A stretch of 64,000 nt of DNA from RPRB01 sp035519675 (GTDB lineage Bacteria; Myxococcota; Myxococcia; Myxococcales; Myxococcaceae), in assembly GCA_035519675.1 (NCBI GenBank), contig DATIWB010000109.1:1-64000 (forward strand), written 5' to 3'. The notes under the pieces are model-generated. The model did not search any database. It saw only the letters and a list, made by a program, of their open reading frames with translations, and was not told the DNA's origin. Made by a program: the position numbers and the translations under genes. Of the stretch, positions 63,859 to 64,000 are shown one piece after another (the stretch's first letter is position 1; each line of letters opens with the position of its first letter).

Positions 63859-64000
63859 TCACCGACGCTGGAACTGAACCCGCCGGCCCCCGCCGAAGTC
63901 CTGGGGAGGGGCCTCGAGGTTGAACTGCCACCACATCGGCTCCCAGGCCTTCATCTTCATCCGCTTGTCGTTCTGCAGCGCGGTGAGCGCGGACTTGAGC
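63859..64000 (-). CDS. C-terminal end of an unknown gene (partial)
   Basis: The minus strand is open from the window edge to a TGA at 63859-63861, giving 46 residues ending MWWQFNLEAPPQDFGG and a basic Arg-rich tail. The text is well-behaved with a GCG-biased codon pattern, so it is likely the end of a longer gene beyond the window. The start lies outside and the family is not recognised. Confidence 0.55.
   Translation of the reverse strand, partial: LKSALTALQNDKRMKMKAWEPMWWQFNLEAPPQDFGGGRRVQFQRR

Overview
The window is very GC-rich (about 70 percent by eye) and densely coded, with no gene-free stretch longer than about 240 bases. The gene set is chromosomal housekeeping mixed with envelope functions of a Gram-negative bacterium: Mla-type lipid transport, many lipoproteins, outer-membrane barrel-like proteins, FtsB, phosphatidylserine decarboxylase. 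Asp-Ala-Gly-rich low-complexity linkers after lipoprotein cysteines, a Ser/Thr kinase joined to a propeller-like region, and a DUF5916-type barrel suggest Myxococcota or a related deltaproteobacterial lineage; this is inference. I see no transposase, integrase, CRISPR array, rRNA or tRNA.

Layout. 0-7 kb: a glycosidase-like lipoprotein and an atypical short-chain dehydrogenase, a lone heavy-metal RND pump, and a Tat-exported protein made of two tail-tube-like domains. 6.7-13.3 kb (minus): a tRNA-editing protein, then a tight run of small membrane protein, phosphofructokinase, membrane protein, two SPFH proteins (the second a lipoprotein), then a methyltransferase of the protein-lysine-methyltransferase architecture. 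13.3-16.6 kb: amino-acid permease, GGCT-like protein, and an unrecognised lipoprotein. 16.6-26.2 kb (minus): a compact run glgE-treS-mak-glgB-kef-GNAT encoding the GlgE route from trehalose to branched alpha-glucan plus a potassium/proton antiporter. 26-33.4 kb: metallopeptidase lipoprotein, DUF5916 barrel, small orphan proteins, degenerate PHP protein. 33.4-41.7 kb: FmdB/Fis-like module, HEAT-Fur-thioredoxin operon, FtsB coupled to a GAF-GAF-GGDEF cyclase, an RsmJ-like methyltransferase and two exported proteins. 41.7-50.9 kb: HAD nucleotidase, zinc-ribbon/M16/M16/RluA operon, a lipoprotein-barrel pair, a zinc protein, alanine racemase. 51-54 kb: MCE lipid transport operon whose MCE subunit appears to end in its own barrel. 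54-64 kb: PfkB kinase, phosphoesterase, lipoprotein, psd-hisS, Ser/Thr kinase, thioesterase, miaA, response-regulator diguanylate cyclase and the end of a further gene.

The most coherent systems are the complete GlgE pathway operon and the MCE operon (permease, ATPase, MCE protein). GTGA or ATGA 4-base overlaps recur, so translational coupling is widespread. Less explained items are the duplicated tail-tube-like Tat protein, the phosphofructokinase/SPFH operon, and the MCE-barrel fusion. Starts were set by stop-start overlaps, Shine-Dalgarno-like purine runs and family lengths. All family assignments are from reading translated sequence; no database search was run.
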